From NCBI RefSeq assembly GCF_018215265.2, contig NZ_CP136562.1, forward strand, positions 186,001 through 250,000: DNA of 64,000 nt, read 5' to 3'. Below the pieces are notes generated by a model. That model worked only from the letters and a program-made list of their open reading frames with translations. It made no database searches and was not told the origin of the DNA. The translations under genes and the position numbers were made by a program. Shown piece by piece: positions 1-8,969 of this stretch. Position 1 is the first letter of the stretch. Every line of letters begins with the position of its first letter. The stretch is from Paenarthrobacter sp. GOM3 (GTDB lineage Bacteria; Actinomycetota; Actinomycetes; Actinomycetales; Micrococcaceae).

Positions 1-417
1 TTCGTCTGCTCCAGGCGGCTCCGCGGCGCCCGCTACGACGTTGGAAACCTGGGCGGTGTCGCGTCCTGCCCGGAAGTAGACAGAGATCCGCTCCGGGTTT
101 TGGATGGTGGCGGCGCGGAGTGCGTAGAGCCGCCACAACGCCCCGGGGAGGCTTCGCGCCGGGCTTTCGGCCCACATTTCAGCGATGGCCTCGAGGCCCT
201 GTTCGTCAGCCAACTTCACCAGGCGTCGCGTAACTTTGGGGTCGTCACTGTCGCGGCCACGTTTGACCAGCGCTTGGGCAGCGAGATGCGCAGCCTCGGA
301 AACCCGCGCGGGGTCGGCTCCACCAGCGAACGGTTCGAAATCGATGGGCGCGAAGGGCTTGGGCTTGTGGTGCCTGTTTGCTCCGCCGTACGCAGGTGGT
401 CCTGGCTGTTCGCTCAT
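1..417 (-). CDS. Conserved actinobacterial protein of unknown function, 3' end outside window
   Basis: The first 139 residues are visible, running off the left edge of the window. The start is ATG at 415-417, preceded by a CAGGAG-type ribosome binding site. The N-terminus is basic and proline-rich (RHHKPKPFAPIDF), followed by a helical region with the motifs DPARVSEAAHLAAQALV, VKLADEQGLEAIAEMW and LPGALWRLYALR. From memory, this pattern belongs to a small actinobacterial family often mislabelled 'DNA-directed RNA polymerase subunit beta'; it has no resemblance to RpoB. No catalytic motif is visible. It is transcribed away from the tRNA-Lys gene. Existence as a gene is well supported; function is unknown. 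Confidence 0.75.
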   Translation of the reverse strand, partial: MSEQPGPPAYGGANRHHKPKPFAPIDFEPFAGGADPARVSEAAHLAAQALVKRGRDSDDPKVTRRLVKLADEQGLEAIAEMWAESPARSLPGALWRLYALRAATIQNPERISVYFRAGRDTAQVSNVVAGAAEPPGADE

Positions 418-551
418 GAGTTCACCGTACTCCTGTGCTCTGGCGGGGTCGAGTAACGGTTGCTTGGACGCACGACGGCGCACGCCACGTTGAGTTCCTT
501 GTCTGCGCTGACGTTGGGGTACAGTATTCATGGCTGTTTCTACAGCTGGAG

Positions 552-624
552 GGGCCTTTAGCTCAGTTGGTAGAGCATCGGACTTTTAATCCGTGGGTCG
601 TGGGTTCGATCCCCACAGGGCCCA
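552..624 (+). tRNA. tRNA-Lys, anticodon TTT
   Basis: A complete cloverleaf of 73 nt. The acceptor stem GGGCCTT pairs with AGGGCCC, with discriminator A at 624. The D-arm starts GCTCAGTTGGTAGAGC. The anticodon loop CTTTTAA gives anticodon TTT. The T-arm is GTGGG-TTCGATC-CCCAC. The 3' CCA is not encoded (the genome reads CCC after the discriminator). The 27-43 pair of the anticodon stem is T-T, so that stem has four good pairs. It is followed within about 10 bp by a strong terminator. Confidence 0.97.
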
Positions 625-634
625 CCCTCCAAAA

Positions 635-670
635 CAGGCCGGAGACGTTGAGTCTCCGGCCTGTTTTATT
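635..670 (+). terminator. Rho-independent terminator after tRNA-Lys
   Basis: A perfect 12-bp stem, CAGGCCGGAGAC (635-646) and GTCTCCGGCCTG (652-663), with loop GTTGA, followed by TTTTATT. This is a classic intrinsic terminator for the tRNA transcript. The T-rich side is only on the + strand, so it appears mainly unidirectional. Confidence 0.92.
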
Positions 671-726
671 TGTTTCCGGCTTGGGCTGGGTTCGGCAATC
701 CGTCAGTCACCCGGACGACGGTGTGC

Positions 727-1353
727 TCAGGGAACCAACGCGGGACCGGGCGTGCGGGTGGCGATGATCGCCGCGTGGGGGCGCGTCTCTGGGTCTTTCC
801 TGGAGTTTGAGCTGGTTACCAGGAACCCGGCTCTCTCGAGGCACTTCCCCATCTCTGCTACGGGCCAGAAGTACGCGGGCGTAACCGCGTGTGCAAATTC
901 TTCGACAGCCTCGCCTTCGAAGAAGCCCAGCAAGAGACTGCCTCCGGGGGCAAGGCAGCGGGAGAACTCCGCCAACACAGCAGCGATGTCATCCGGGCTG
1001 GTATGAATCAGCGAGTACCAAGCAAGGATGCCCGCCAATGATTGGTCCGGGACCTGAAGTTGTTCCAGCGACCCCACGCGGAATGCGGTGTTTGGGTGGT
1101 GCTGCCGGGCAGATGCGATGAACTCCGGAACAATGTCCACGCCTTCCGCTTCAAACCCTTGGGCATGAAGGAAGCTGGTCCATTGCCCGGGGCCACAGCC
1201 GGCGTCGATCACTTTGCCGTCGAGTCCGCGAGCCCAGGCCGCAATCAACGCCTGATCAGCGGGATGGGTGCTTTCTATGGTCCCGAAAAGCGCCGTGTAC
1301 TCCTTGGCGCGTGCACCATAGGCTGATCTGACGGTTCCGCGTGACATGGGCAC
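727..1353 (-). CDS. Class I SAM-dependent methyltransferase
   Basis: 208 residues. Motif I, VIDAGCGPGQW (about residues 48-58), is the SAM-binding glycine-rich loop. It is followed by an acidic residue at the end of strand beta-2 (GVDIV), motif IV-like ILAWYSLIHTSPDD, and a post-motif LAPGGSLLLGFF. These are the hallmarks of the Methyltransf_11/25 (UbiE-like) group. The substrate cannot be read from the sequence. An internal ATG two codons in (MSRG) is an alternative start. It stands alone, with the tRNA terminator downstream and a small hypothetical gene upstream on the same strand after 51 bp. Confidence 0.85.
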   Translation of the reverse strand: MPMSRGTVRSAYGARAKEYTALFGTIESTHPADQALIAAWARGLDGKVIDAGCGPGQWTSFLHAQGFEAEGVDIVPEFIASARQHHPNTAFRVGSLEQLQVPDQSLAGILAWYSLIHTSPDDIAAVLAEFSRCLAPGGSLLLGFFEGEAVEEFAHAVTPAYFWPVAEMGKCLERAGFLVTSSNSRKDPETRPHAAIIATRTPGPALVP

Positions 1354-1404
1354 AGCCTATCGAGGCCGTCACGTATGCGAACATGGTGCCGCGACGGCAG
1401 GCAG

Positions 1405-1779
1405 CTAGGCGATCTGCTGCGTTCCGTCGTGGAACATGGGAAATGCGGAGATTGGTGTGACCGTGGCCGTCGTGCCGGGTGCCGGTTCCTGCGCGGCGGC
1501 CGACGTGACAGGCTCGTCAACGGTCACGATCTCCATGGATTCCATGTCGAGCAGCCGTCGGCTTCCGGTCTCATCCTGCAGCCAGAAGAGCTCTGTTCCG
1601 GCCACCGTCTTGACCACGGTTCCCCGGTGGTAGAGGCGGCCATTGTGCCAGGCCTCGACGTACTCGCCTGCGTTCAGTGCGTGGGCTGCTTCGGCAGTTC
1701 CCGGCATTGCGCCGAAGGCCTGGGCCAGGCTGGCCTGCGTCTTCAACGCCTGGAAAAGGTCCCTGTTTGCGATAGTCAT
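1405..1779 (-). CDS. Small conserved hypothetical protein, possible SH3-like beta fold
   Basis: 124 residues. The start is ATG at 1777-1779 because AGGGGAG sits at ideal distance just upstream; a TTG at 1794 would swallow that ribosome binding site. The centre reads AGEYVEAWHNGRLYHRGTVV, then VAGTELFWLQDETGSRRLL, a run of short predicted strands that resembles a small SH3/KOW-like barrel. The C-terminus is low-complexity (Ala/Pro/Thr). The protein at 14014-14244 shows a similar pattern (AGDPVW...ELLWVVLEPTGRKLI). No enzymatic motif is seen, and function is unknown. It could share a transcript with the methyltransferase gene downstream (51 bp gap). Confidence 0.7.
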   Translation of the reverse strand: MTIANRDLFQALKTQASLAQAFGAMPGTAEAAHALNAGEYVEAWHNGRLYHRGTVVKTVAGTELFWLQDETGSRRLLDMESMEIVTVDEPVTSAAAQEPAPGTTATVTPISAFPMFHDGTQQIA

Positions 1780-1914
1780 GTGCGCTCCCCTCAAACTGTC
1801 GCCGTGCGTATGCCTCCAGCTTTATGCATCTTTGTTGCGGGCGCGTTGCAAGGGGATGAGCGGTGTGTGACGTGCCCCCGCTCCTCCGATGCTGTGACGC
1901 CGGACAGCGTCGAT

Positions 1915-2748
1915 CTACTCGTCAAAGACCGCCGTTATGCATTGGTCGCCCGCAATCTGCGCGATCACGCCCTCCGCTACGGCCCTGAGTTTGATGTTGC
2001 GATGGCTGGAAGCATCCACCAGGATCTGGAATGCGTTGTCCCGACTGCAACGGTTCTGCGCCATGATGATGCCGATGGCCGTGTCGATAGCGGCCCGGGA
2101 ATCCAGTGCGGCGGCAAGGTTTTCACGGGCGTCCTTCAACTGGGCGATTTTCAGGGCCAGATGAAGTGCTTTGGCTCCCGTGGCAGTAACCCGCCGAGCG
2201 GTGAGAAGATCCTCCTCGCCAAAGCCATGCGCCCGGGTCGAATACAGGTTAACTACTGCCTCGGCGGTGCTGTTCAGCTCCATGGGCAACGCCAGAATGG
2301 AACCGACGCTAGTGCGCGCCGCCGCCTTCATATAGTCAGGCCAGCGAACTTCGTGCCGAATGTCGGGCACATGGGTGATTCTCCGTGTCCGGAGGGCGGT
2401 CAGGCATGGACCATCACCGAAGCTGTTCTGGATGTCGTCCAGCCTGCGGGCCAGGAGGTCGCTGTCTGCAACGGCCACCGGCTTCTTTCGCCGGATCACG
2501 GTCACGCCACAAGCCACCGTATTGGCGGATGTGGTGAGCTTCCGTGCAGTCATTTCTGCCAGGTCCTCAAGGAACTCGCGGATGTCGGTGTTCTCAACCA
2601 GCAGGTTCTGCAGGTGCTCCAGGAAATCCGTCAGGTCCAGCTGGGCTTCATCGGGCAAAGGGACCGGGCTGTGGTTGATCATTGGTATTGCCTGAGGAGC
2701 AGATCCTGCAAAACCTTCGGGCGTTGGTACTGCGGTGTCCTGGGCCAT
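1915..2748 (-). CDS. GAF and ANTAR domain regulator (RNA-binding antiterminator type)
   Basis: 277 residues. After a 45-residue variable N-terminus, residues about 50-195 form a GAF sensor domain (FLEDLAEMTARKL, then DGPCLTALRTRR, WPDYMKAAA, VGSILALPM). Residues about 205-270 form an ANTAR domain: a coiled-coil lead (LKDARENLAAALDSRAAID) followed by the signature TAIGIIMAQNRCSRDNAFQILVDASSHRNIKLRAVAEGVI. Known ANTAR proteins bind paired RNA hairpins and prevent termination; actinobacterial GAF-ANTAR proteins usually sense stress or small ligands. The RNA target is not identifiable here. It is transcribed divergently from the downstream aldolase-like gene at 2972. Confidence 0.9.
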   Translation of the reverse strand: MAQDTAVPTPEGFAGSAPQAIPMINHSPVPLPDEAQLDLTDFLEHLQNLLVENTDIREFLEDLAEMTARKLTTSANTVACGVTVIRRKKPVAVADSDLLARRLDDIQNSFGDGPCLTALRTRRITHVPDIRHEVRWPDYMKAAARTSVGSILALPMELNSTAEAVVNLYSTRAHGFGEEDLLTARRVTATGAKALHLALKIAQLKDARENLAAALDSRAAIDTAIGIIMAQNRCSRDNAFQILVDASSHRNIKLRAVAEGVIAQIAGDQCITAVFDE

Positions 2749-2971
2749 GTGGCCTCAATTCGGCAAGACCGGACTTCATGCATTTCCGGCTGGGCGGTGG
2801 TGCGCTCGTGTTCGCGCACAACCCGGATCATTCAACCCCGGACCGTCACCACCCGAAATCTCCTACTTGCGACACTACGCTTGTGCCGATCAACAAGATA
2901 CAGCTGTCGGGCCGCCGCCGTCCGGCATTCGGGGAAAGCTGTCCGCACCCCAGGACGTTAGTGTTTTAGGC

Positions 2972-4072
2972 ATGAACGTGATCCCCGCCGAAGTGGTTAC
3001 CCCTGCCATCCTGATCGACGTCGATGTGCTGGATCGGAACATCGAACGCATGGCGTCGAGCATGCTCAGCAGGGGGCTCCGGCTTCGCCCGCATGTGAAG
3101 ACGCACAAGACGCTGGAGATCGCCCGGAAGCAGTTGGCGGCCGGCGCTGAGGGGATCACTGTTGCCACCATCGGCGAGGCCGAGGTTTTCGCGGCGGACG
3201 GGGTTACGGACATTTTCATCGCCTACCCGCTCTGGGTGGATGCGCCACGCGCTGAACGGCTCCGTGCGCTCGCGGCCTCATGCCGCGTCGCGGTGGGCCT
3301 GGACTCGGCGGAAAGCGCGACGGCGATGGGTCACCAGATGGGCGTGGATGCGCGGCGGATTGAGGTGCTGGTCGAAATCGATAGCGGACATCACCGCAGC
3401 GGCGTGCTCCCTGACGAGGCAGTGGACGTGGCCCGGGCCGCTGCTGAAGCGGGCCTGACTGTGGCTGGCGTTTTCACGTTCCCCGGCCACAGCTACAAAC
3501 CAGGAATGCCCACCGGGGCTGCCAGCAACGAGAACGAGGCGCTTGGCCTGGCAGCAGAAGCCCTGATGCGGGCTGGCTTTGAGATTTCCACCATCAGCGG
3601 GGGATCAACGCCAACGGCCCTTATCTCCGGGGAAACCGTGGCTACGGAGCTGCGCCCCGGCGTCTACGTGTTCGGCGACGCGCAGCAACTGGAACTGGAA
3701 CGCTGCGGCTGGGACGACATTGCCCTGACTGTGGCCGCCACCGTCGTCAGCCGCCACGAGGCCACGGGCGGAAACGTGCGACGCGTCGTGGTGGATGCGG
3801 GCAGCAAAATCCTTGGCAGCGACCGCCCGGACTGGGCAACGGGGTACGCGCGCCTGCCTGAGTTTCCGGAGGCCAGGGTTACCGCTTTGTCCGAGCATCA
3901 CGCCACGGTTGTCTGGCCGGATTCCGCCGAACTCCCTGCGCTGGGTACCAGGCTTCGGGTCATCCCAAACCATGTTTGCCTTGCCATGAACCTGGTGGAT
4001 GAGGTCACCGTGGTCCGCAATGACACCGTGGTGGATACCTGGAGTGTGGCAGCCCGCGGGCGAAACAACTAA
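2972..4072 (+). CDS. Alanine racemase N-domain/D-serine dehydratase-like protein (D-threonine aldolase family)
   Basis: 366 residues. This is a fold-type III PLP enzyme. The N-terminal motif RPHVKTHKT near residue 40 carries the PLP lysine. GSTPTALI and the C-terminal NHVCLAMNL (His-x-Cys) match the D-serine dehydratase-like C-terminal domain, in which His and Cys bind a divalent metal. Family members cleave D-threonine or related beta-hydroxy-D-amino acids, or dehydrate D-serine. The exact substrate is undetermined. The start is ATG at 2972; the open frame continues upstream without family resemblance. The stop overlaps the convergent flavin reductase gene by 4 bp. Confidence 0.88.
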   Translation: MNVIPAEVVTPAILIDVDVLDRNIERMASSMLSRGLRLRPHVKTHKTLEIARKQLAAGAEGITVATIGEAEVFAADGVTDIFIAYPLWVDAPRAERLRALAASCRVAVGLDSAESATAMGHQMGVDARRIEVLVEIDSGHHRSGVLPDEAVDVARAAAEAGLTVAGVFTFPGHSYKPGMPTGAASNENEALGLAAEALMRAGFEISTISGGSTPTALISGETVATELRPGVYVFGDAQQLELERCGWDDIALTVAATVVSRHEATGGNVRRVVVDAGSKILGSDRPDWATGYARLPEFPEARVTALSEHHATVVWPDSAELPALGTRLRVIPNHVCLAMNLVDEVTVVRNDTVVDTWSVAARGRNN

Positions 4073-4590
4073 GCCACAGCCGGAATAACCTGGACCAGTG
4101 TGTGGAATTCGCGATTGTGGTAGACCAACGGAGCGGAACTGGAAGCATTGGACCTGACATCCAGGACCTCCGCGGCCAGGAGCACGGAACTGCCCAGGGC
4201 TGCCCGGTGGACGATTTCGCAGCGCAGCGCCCATTGGGCATCCCTGAGCAGGGGCTCACCCGTAGGCAGCACCTCCCAGTCCATGCTCTCGGTGAAACGT
4301 GGAGCTGCCGGGTCGGCAAAAGTCCGGACGAGGTCCAACTGGTCGGCGCCTACCAGGTGCACCACGATCGTCTGGGCTGCCGCAATGACGGAAGCGGATC
4401 TCCCGCTGGTGACAGAGAACGCCAGGGTCGGCGGATCGACCGCAACCGATGCCACCGATGATGCAGTGAGCCCTACCGCGCCGTCGGGTCCGGTAGCCGT
4501 AACTATTGCAACGCCTGCCGGATGGCCGCGGAACGCACTCTTGAAGAGCTCGCTGACTCGCGGGGATGGCACGGGTAGGGAACCGCTCAT
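4069..4590 (-). CDS. Flavin reductase family protein (DIM6/NTAB, FMN-binding split barrel)
   Basis: 173 residues, the usual size for the family. Signature segments are FKSAFRGHPAGVAIVTATGPDG (residues 16-37), GLTASSVASVAVDPPTLAFSV (FMN contacts) and SVLLAAEVLDVR...PLVYHNREFHTL. Such proteins supply reduced FMN/FAD to monooxygenases or act in oxidative stress. There is no monooxygenase partner next to it. Its promoter region holds a perfect dyad placed inside a 19-bp -35/-10 spacer, which suggests activation by a SoxR or other MerR-family protein encoded elsewhere. Confidence 0.88.
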   Translation of the reverse strand: MSGSLPVPSPRVSELFKSAFRGHPAGVAIVTATGPDGAVGLTASSVASVAVDPPTLAFSVTSGRSASVIAAAQTIVVHLVGADQLDLVRTFADPAAPRFTESMDWEVLPTGEPLLRDAQWALRCEIVHRAALGSSVLLAAEVLDVRSNASSSAPLVYHNREFHTLVQVIPAVA

Positions 4591-4650
4591 TCAAACACCT
4601 CTGGGGAACTGGCCGGGATGGCGCTGGACTTTGTGCGCGCACCGGAATTG

Positions 4651-4681
4651 ATGCTATGACCTCAACTTTAGTTGAGGTCAA
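4651..4681 (-). promoter_or_regulatory. MerR/SoxR-type promoter and operator for the flavin reductase gene
   Basis: On the minus strand, TTGACC (4676-4681) and TAGCAT (4651-4656) form -35 and -10 boxes with a 19-bp spacer, too long for normal sigma-70 use. A perfect 10-bp inverted repeat, TGACCTCAAC-TTTA-GTTGAGGTCA (4657-4680, + strand), fills the spacer. Its core CCTCAA...TTGAGG matches the SoxR operator pattern as I remember it. An over-long spacer filled by a dyad is the defining layout of MerR-family activated promoters. No merR-type gene lies in the window. Confidence 0.75.
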
Positions 4682-4789
4682 TTTCTGTAGATTCGACCAG
4701 CGGGTCGGACCATTTGGTAACCTGACCGAAACCTCCGCTCCCTAGGCTGGTTTCAACTTCATAGCCCATGCCCAGTTCCAGGAGAGCCG

Positions 4790-5092
4790 ATGCATCTTTT
4801 GCCCCGTGAGCAGGAGAAACTCATGATCGTGGTGGCCGCCGACCTTGCCCGGCGCCGCCAAGGACGCGGGCTCAAGCTCAACTACCCCGAAGCTGTGGCG
4901 ATCATCAGCTACGAGCTCATCGAAGGCGCACGCGACGGCAGAACCGTCGCCCAGCTCATGAGCTACGGAACCACGCTTCTCCGCCGCGAAGACGTGATGG
5001 AAGGCGTACCGGAAATGATCCACGACGTCCAGATCGAGGCCACCTTCCCGGACGGCACCAAGCTCGTCACCGTGCATAACCCCATCCGATAG
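4790..5092 (+). CDS. ureA: Urease subunit gamma
   Basis: 100 residues, the normal length for UreA. It starts [20 protein letters not shown] and contains [20 protein letters not shown] and the C-terminal [15 protein letters not shown], all diagnostic of the gamma subunit. It is the structural subunit that packs with UreB and UreC in the cytoplasmic (UreABC)3 enzyme hydrolysing urea to ammonia and carbamate. It is the first gene of the seven-gene urease operon, 8 bp ahead of ureB. A GAG-type ribosome binding site (GGAGAG) precedes the ATG. Confidence 0.98.
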   Translation: MHLLPREQEKLMIVVAADLARRRQGRGLKLNYPEAVAIISYELIEGARDGRTVAQLMSYGTTLLRREDVMEGVPEMIHDVQIEATFPDGTKLVTVHNPIR

Positions 5093-5100
5093 GAGCCCCC

Positions 5101-5469
5101 ATGATCCCCGGTGAATACAGGCTCCAACCAGGCTCCATTGCGTGCAACAGCGGCCGCGAGGCAATCGCCGTCGAAGTCGTAAACCGCGGAGACAGGCCCG
5201 TCCAGATTGGTTCGCACTACCACTTTGCCGAGGCGAACCGCGCCCTGGAATTCGACCGCAAAGCCGCCTACGGCCGCCGCCTGGACATTCCTGCCGGCAC
5301 GGCCGCGCGCTTCGAACCGGGAGACAGGAAGACTGTCCAACTGATCGAAATCGCCGGGTCCCGCGAAGTCTTCGGGCTCAGTAACGCAGTCAACGGAAAG
5401 CTCGATGGCGGAACCGGGGTTGACGGGGCAGCCCGCCCGGGCGTCGCAGCGGAAAGGGACCACCAGTGA
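5101..5469 (+). CDS. ureB: Urease subunit beta
   Basis: 122 residues. It begins MIPGEYRL and contains the conserved [39 protein letters not shown] and RFEPGD segments of UreB. The C-terminal about 15 residues ([15 protein letters not shown]) form a variable tail. An AGGAG site lies 6 bp upstream of the ATG. The stop overlaps the GTG start of ureC (GTGA), so translation is probably coupled. It is part of the urease holoenzyme with UreA and UreC. Confidence 0.98.
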   Translation: MIPGEYRLQPGSIACNSGREAIAVEVVNRGDRPVQIGSHYHFAEANRALEFDRKAAYGRRLDIPAGTAARFEPGDRKTVQLIEIAGSREVFGLSNAVNGKLDGGTGVDGAARPGVAAERDHQ

Positions 5470-7196
5470 GCTTCGAAATATCCCGCCGGCAATACGCCGA
5501 ACTGTACGGCCCGACGACGGGCGACGCCATGCGCTTGGCCGACACGGAACTGTTCCTGGAAATCGAGAAGGACTACACAGTCCACGGCGAAGAGGTGGTG
5601 TTCGGCGGTGGCAAAGTAATCCGCGACGGCATGGGTCAAAACGGTCAGCTGACGCGCGCTGAAGACATCCCGGACACCGTCATCACCAACGTCGTCGTCC
5701 TCGACTACACCGGGATCTACAAGGCGGATATTGCCCTGAAGGACGGCCATATCTTCAAGATCGGCAAGGCCGGCAACCCGCAGATCACCGACGGCGTGGA
5801 CATCGTGATCGGCGCGAGCACCGAAATCATCGCCGGTGAACGGAAAATCCTCACCGCCGGCGGCATCGACACCCACATCCACTTCATCTCCCCGGAGCAA
5901 GTACCCACTGCGCTGTGCAACGGCATCACCACCATGGTTGGCGGCGGCACAGGACCTGCCGAAGGGACCAAAGCCACCACCATCACGCCCGGTGCCTGGC
6001 ACATCTCACGGATGCTCCAGGCCGTGGAAGGGCTTCCGGTCAACATCGGCCTGTTCGGCAAGGGCCACGCGTCCGCCGTCGAGCCCCTCGCAGAGCAGAT
6101 CCGTGCCGGTGCGGTCGGCCTCAAAGTCCATGAGGACTGGGGCTCAACAACGTCCTCGATCGACATGTCCCTGCGCGTAGCCGACGAATACGACGTCCAG
6201 GTAGCCATTCACACCGACACCCTCAACGAGTGCGGTTTCGTGGAAGACACCATCCGGGCAATCGACGGCCGCGTCATCCACACGTTCCACACCGAAGGGG
6301 CCGGGGGAGGGCACGCGCCGGACATCATCAAGATCGCCGGACTGCCCAACGTTCTCCCCGCATCCACCAACCCCACGCTGCCGTACACCAAAAACACCAT
6401 CGAAGAGCACCTGGACATGCTCATGGTCTGCCACCACCTCAACCCGGACATCCCCGAAGATGTGGCCTTCGCAGACTCCCGCATCCGCGCCGAAACGATC
6501 GCCGCCGAGGATGTCCTCCACGACCTCGGAATCTTCGCCATCACGTCCTCCGACTCCCAAGCCATGGGCCGGGTGGGCGAAGTGGTCACCCGCACCTGGC
6601 AGGTAGCCGACGCCATGAAACGCCAGCGAGGCGTGCTCAAAGACCCCAGCGGAACCACGCACGGATCTGCCGAGTCGGACAATTTCCGGCTCAAGCGCTA
6701 CGTCGCCAAATACACCATCAACCCCGCAATCGCCCAAGGCATGGCCGACGTGATCGGCTCCGTGGAAGAGGGCAAATTTGCCGACCTGGTGCTCTGGGAT
6801 CCGGCGTTCTTCGGAGTGAAACCGGAACTCGTCATCAAGGGAGGCCAGATCGCCTACGCCCTCATGGGCGACTCCAACGGTTCCATCCCCACCCCCCAGC
6901 CCCGCACCATGCGGCCCATGTTCGCCACCTACGGGAAAGCCCTCCAACAAACATCCATCACGTTCCTGTCCAAGGCAGCCATCGACGCCGGAGTGCCCGC
7001 AGAACTTGGGCTCGAACGGATCATCAAACCCGTCACCGGCATCCGCAACCTCACCAAAGCGGACCTCAAATACAACGGCGAAACCCCGGACATCGCCGTC
7101 GACCCCGAAACGTACAAAGTGACGGTCGACGGCGAAGAAGTCACCTCCCAGCCGTCCGACGTGCTGCCCATGGCACAGCGCTACTTCCTCTTCTAG
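5466..7196 (+). CDS. ureC: Urease subunit alpha (catalytic)
   Basis: 576 residues, full length. Nickel ligands and active-site residues are all present: HIH at 137-139, the lysine to be carbamylated K220 in [10 protein letters not shown], His at about 249 and 275, the catalytic flap histidine in MVCHHLNP (about 323), and the aspartate ligand in [14 protein letters not shown] (D363). Nothing suggests inactivation. The start is GTG at 5466, overlapping the ureB stop. It hydrolyses urea in the cytoplasm; assembly needs UreEFGD encoded directly downstream. Confidence 0.99.
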   Translation: MSFEISRRQYAELYGPTTGDAMRLADTELFLEIEKDYTVHGEEVVFGGGKVIRDGMGQNGQLTRAEDIPDTVITNVVVLDYTGIYKADIALKDGHIFKIGKAGNPQITDGVDIVIGASTEIIAGERKILTAGGIDTHIHFISPEQVPTALCNGITTMVGGGTGPAEGTKATTITPGAWHISRMLQAVEGLPVNIGLFGKGHASAVEPLAEQIRAGAVGLKVHEDWGSTTSSIDMSLRVADEYDVQVAIHTDTLNECGFVEDTIRAIDGRVIHTFHTEGAGGGHAPDIIKIAGLPNVLPASTNPTLPYTKNTIEEHLDMLMVCHHLNPDIPEDVAFADSRIRAETIAAEDVLHDLGIFAITSSDSQAMGRVGEVVTRTWQVADAMKRQRGVLKDPSGTTHGSAESDNFRLKRYVAKYTINPAIAQGMADVIGSVEEGKFADLVLWDPAFFGVKPELVIKGGQIAYALMGDSNGSIPTPQPRTMRPMFATYGKALQQTSITFLSKAAIDAGVPAELGLERIIKPVTGIRNLTKADLKYNGETPDIAVDPETYKVTVDGEEVTSQPSDVLPMAQRYFLF

Positions 7197-7203
7197 GACC
7201 CCC

Positions 7204-7677
7204 ATGATCATCGAAAAAATCCTCGGAAACCTGCACGAACAACCCGACGCTTACGCGGGCCACCACAAGGAAAAGGTGGTGCTGCCCAGCGCCCTGCTGG
7301 TAAAACGCATCCAACGCGTCACCACCGACCACGGCAAAGAACTCGGCATCCGCCTCCCCTCCGGGACCGGAGACCTCCGCGACGGCGACATCCTCGCCAT
7401 CGACGACGCCAACCTCATCGTCATTTCCGTGCTACCAACCGACGTCCTGGTGATCGCGCCCCGGAGTATCCATGAGATGGGGGTCGTGGCACATTCGCTC
7501 GGCAACCGGCATCTGCAGGCACAGTTCTTCGATGCTTCATCCGAGTACGGGGCCGACGTCATGGTCTGCCAGTATGACCACACGGTCGAAGACTATGTGA
7601 AGAGCGTCGGCGTCCCCTACGACAGGCAAGAGCGGGTCATGCCGGTGCCTTTCCGCCATGCTGAGCATTCGCACTAG
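7204..7677 (+). CDS. ureE: Urease accessory protein UreE (nickel chaperone)
   Basis: 157 residues. The N-terminal domain has EKVVLPSALLVKRIQRVTTDHGKELGIRLP. The C-terminal metal-binding domain has HEMGVVAHSLGNRHLQAQF, in which the histidine near residue 97 corresponds to the conserved dimer-interface nickel ligand. The C-terminus (FRHAEHSH) has only three histidines, not the long His-rich tail of some enterobacterial UreE proteins, so nickel storage capacity is probably low. It overlaps ureF by 20 bp. Confidence 0.97.
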   Translation: MIIEKILGNLHEQPDAYAGHHKEKVVLPSALLVKRIQRVTTDHGKELGIRLPSGTGDLRDGDILAIDDANLIVISVLPTDVLVIAPRSIHEMGVVAHSLGNRHLQAQFFDASSEYGADVMVCQYDHTVEDYVKSVGVPYDRQERVMPVPFRHAEHSH

Positions 7678-8338
7678 CTATCAGCTGGCTCTCCAGCAGT
7701 TGACCGACTCCGCTTTGCCTACGGGGGCGTTTGCTCATTCTTTGGGGTTTGAGAGCTATATCGAGCGTGGGCTTGTGGGGGATGAGGGGTCTTTTGGGAC
7801 GTGGCTGCGGGCGTTTGTGGGGCAGCAGTTGACCTATTCTGACGGGTTGGCCATCCGCCTCATTTACGAGGGGGTGGATGTTGGTTTGTTGGATGGGGTG
7901 TTGTCCGGGCAGTTGTTGGCTCGGGAGGTGCGGGAGGCCTCCCTGAAAATGGGCGGGCGGCTCCTGGAGATTGGCGGGGAAGTGTTCCCGTCCGGGGAGT
8001 TGGAGGCATACCGGGAGTTGGTCCGTGGAGGAAGCGCATCGGGGCACCAGCCCTTGGCTTTCGGGGTCATCGCCCGGTCGCTGGGGGTGCCCTTTGAGGA
8101 GGCGCTTTCGGCGTATCTCTTTGCCGCCGTCACTTCCCTGACACAAAACGCCGTGCGCGCCATACCGCTCGGGCAGAACGCCGGGCAGCGGGTACTCCGC
8201 GACGCGCACGACGCCGTCGCTACCGCCATCAACGTTGTAGCACAGCTGTGCTGGGACGACTTTGGGGCAGTGAGCCCCGGACTTGAAATTTCGCAGATGC
8301 GGCACGAACGGCAACGCGCCCGCATGTTCATGAGCTAA
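7658..8338 (+). CDS. ureF: Urease accessory protein UreF
   Basis: 226 residues. Signature segments are [24 protein letters not shown] at the N-terminus and [24 protein letters not shown] near the C-terminus. UreF docks on UreD and UreG in the apo-urease activation complex. The start at 7658 lies inside the last codons of ureE, so translation is coupled. Its 5' half uses GGG, TTG, GTG and GTT codons far more than ureC or ureG do, a clear shift in codon style within one operon. Confidence 0.97.
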   Translation: MLSIRTSYQLALQQLTDSALPTGAFAHSLGFESYIERGLVGDEGSFGTWLRAFVGQQLTYSDGLAIRLIYEGVDVGLLDGVLSGQLLAREVREASLKMGGRLLEIGGEVFPSGELEAYRELVRGGSASGHQPLAFGVIARSLGVPFEEALSAYLFAAVTSLTQNAVRAIPLGQNAGQRVLRDAHDAVATAINVVAQLCWDDFGAVSPGLEISQMRHERQRARMFMS

Positions 8339-8351
8339 ACAAGGAGGACAC

Positions 8352-8969
8352 ATGACAGAACCCATCAAGATCGGTGTAGGCGGCCCCGTAGGAGCAGGCA
8401 AGACCCAGCTCGTCGAACGCATCACCCGGCACATGAGCGGCGACATCTCCATGGCCGCCATCACCAACGACATCTACACCATCGAAGACGCCAAAATCCT
8501 CGCCGCCAACGGTATCCTGCCCGAAGACCGGATCATCGGCGTCGAAACCGGTGGGTGCCCGCACACCGCCATCCGCGAAGACACCTCCATGAACACCGCG
8601 GCCATCGAAGAACTGAAGACGCGCCACCCGGATCTGCAGGTCATCTTCGTCGAATCCGGCGGTGACAACCTCTCCGCCACCTTCAGCCCCGAACTCGTCG
8701 ACTTCTCCATCTACATCATCGACGTCGCCCAAGGCGAAAAGATCCCCCGCAAAGCCGGGCAAGGCATGATCAAATCCGACCTCTTCATCATCAACAAAAC
8801 AGACCTGGCCCCGCACGTCGGGGCGGACCTGGCCATCATGGAGCGGGACTCCAAGGAGTTCCGCGGCAACAAACCCTTCTGCTTCACCAACCTCAAGACC
8901 GACGAAGGCCTGGAGGACGTCCTCAACTGGATCCGCCGCGACGTCCTGATGCTCGACTTGGCGCAGTGA
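8352..8969 (+). CDS. ureG: Urease accessory GTPase UreG
   Basis: 205 residues. The P-loop GGPVGAGKT (about residues 10-18) leads. It is followed by [11 protein letters not shown], the CPH metal-binding motif in [26 protein letters not shown] and the NKTDL guanine-specificity motif. It is a SIMIBI-class GTPase that delivers nickel to urease with UreF and UreD. A strong AAGGAGG ribosome binding site precedes the ATG. The stop overlaps the GTG start of ureD. Confidence 0.98.
   Translation: MTEPIKIGVGGPVGAGKTQLVERITRHMSGDISMAAITNDIYTIEDAKILAANGILPEDRIIGVETGGCPHTAIREDTSMNTAAIEELKTRHPDLQVIFVESGGDNLSATFSPELVDFSIYIIDVAQGEKIPRKAGQGMIKSDLFIINKTDLAPHVGADLAIMERDSKEFRGNKPFCFTNLKTDEGLEDVLNWIRRDVLMLDLAQ

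Noticed and set aside
1375..2961. Long + strand open frame of 528 codons
   Set aside because: It is antisense to the hypothetical gene and the GAF-ANTAR gene, whose families are recognisable. The + frame has Cys/Arg-rich composition with no domain.
6144..7211. 355-codon minus strand frame over ureC
   Set aside because: A Gly/Asp/Val-rich shadow of the ureC coding strand; ureC is complete and certain.
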